Of a DNA stretch of 64,000 bases, positions 63,849 to 64,000 are shown one piece after another. Every line of letters begins with the position of its first letter. Position 1 is the first letter of the stretch. Under the pieces are notes generated by a model. It saw nothing but the letters and a program-made list of their open reading frames with translations. It was not told the DNA's origin and did no database searches. Origin of the DNA: F23-D06 sp947165685 (lineage in GTDB: Bacteria; Bacteroidota; Bacteroidia; Bacteroidales; WCHB1-69); the NCBI GenBank assembly GCA_947165685.1, contig CAMVBK010000009.1:14443-78442 (forward strand), given 5' to 3'. Position numbers and translations under genes: made by a program.

Positions 63849-64000
63849 GCCTTTGGCTATTGGCTATTAGCCTTTAGCCAACAGCTAACAGCCAACAGCT
63901 AACAGCCAATAGCCAACAGCTAACAGCCAATAGCCAACAGCTAACAGCCAACAGCTAACAGCCAACAGCTAACAGCCAACAGCTAACAGCCAACAGCTAA
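63849..64000 (+). repeat. Heptamer array 3' of pgi, cut by the window end
   Basis: Begins ~4 nt after the pgi stop. Units go from TTTGGCT and ATTGGCT through ATTAGCC and TTTAGCC to alternating AACAGCT/AACAGCC with some AATAGCC, about 21 units. The first units are the reverse complement of later ones. Confidence 0.92.

Noticed and set aside
63849..64000. Possible CRISPR array or replication-origin iterons
   Set aside because: The 7-nt units have no spacers, there is no dnaA or rep gene, and the same type of array follows many other genes here.

Overview
The window is a 64 kb stretch of a Bacteroidales-type (Bacteroidota) chromosome of fairly high GC. The grounds are: promoters of the form TTTG-N19/20-TAnnTTTG in front of many genes; a TonB-dependent receptor with a carboxypeptidase-regulatory-like front domain; a DUF4270 lipoprotein between a GT5 protein and glmS; a PorV/PorQ-family protein; a type IX secretion (T9SS) C-terminal sorting domain; a tiny AURKAIP1/COX24-type ribosomal protein between HU and rng; and a GLPGLI domain. 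No integrase, transposase of a mobile element, rRNA or CRISPR array was seen. One tRNA is present (Leu, anticodon GAG).

Layout. 1-10.2 kb (minus strand): the N-terminal 1004 residues of a large surface protein, a TonB receptor, rpmB, glmS, DUF4270 and a GT5 glycogen/starch-synthase-like protein. 10.3-15.3 kb (plus): tRNA-Leu, a phytoene-desaturase-like FAD enzyme, a secreted esterase-like hydrolase, a HAD hydrolase and a phenylacetate-CoA ligase. 15.2-28.9 kb (minus): an Rpn/PD-(D/E)XK protein, a beta-mannosidase, and an unusual island. In the island one seven-gene operon joins a membrane SpoIIE-type phosphatase, an RsbW-like kinase, a STAS protein, a small alarmone synthetase, a small alarmone hydrolase and a polar-amino-acid ABC importer. 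A second, single-polypeptide paralog of that importer lies directly upstream. 29-50.6 kb (plus, except one MutS-like gene): mostly housekeeping (EEP phosphatase, DPM-like GT2, RNA methyltransferase, deoC, HU, rng, recX, nuclease, PpiC/SurA chaperones, dut, TPR protein, UvrA paralog), with a lower-GC patch of secreted genes at 31-32.6 kb. 50.6-57.8 kb (minus): a four-gene operon of GLPGLI-PNGase F fusion, a secreted four-repeat protein, a CHASE2 membrane sensor and an exported caspase with Sel1 repeats. 57.9-64 kb: cysteine desulfurase, prmC, trxB, a WG-repeat membrane protein and pgi.

Three things stand out. (1) The partner-switch/alarmone/amino-acid-transporter island (19.1-28.9 kb): both importers carry a solute-binding domain whose two halves are in swapped order, and both ATPases share a C-terminal extension that may be a degenerate RsbW-like fold. 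(2) The PNGase F/CHASE2/caspase operon (50.6-57.8 kb), which puts a predicted deglycosylase, an envelope sensor and an exported caspase in one transcription unit. (3) A family of short tandem arrays, mostly of 7-nt units kept in register while the unit sequence changes, which nearly always begin at the stop codon of a gene and run 3' from it.

GC contrasts were judged by eye, and all family assignments come from recognisable motifs in the translated sequence, not from a database search.
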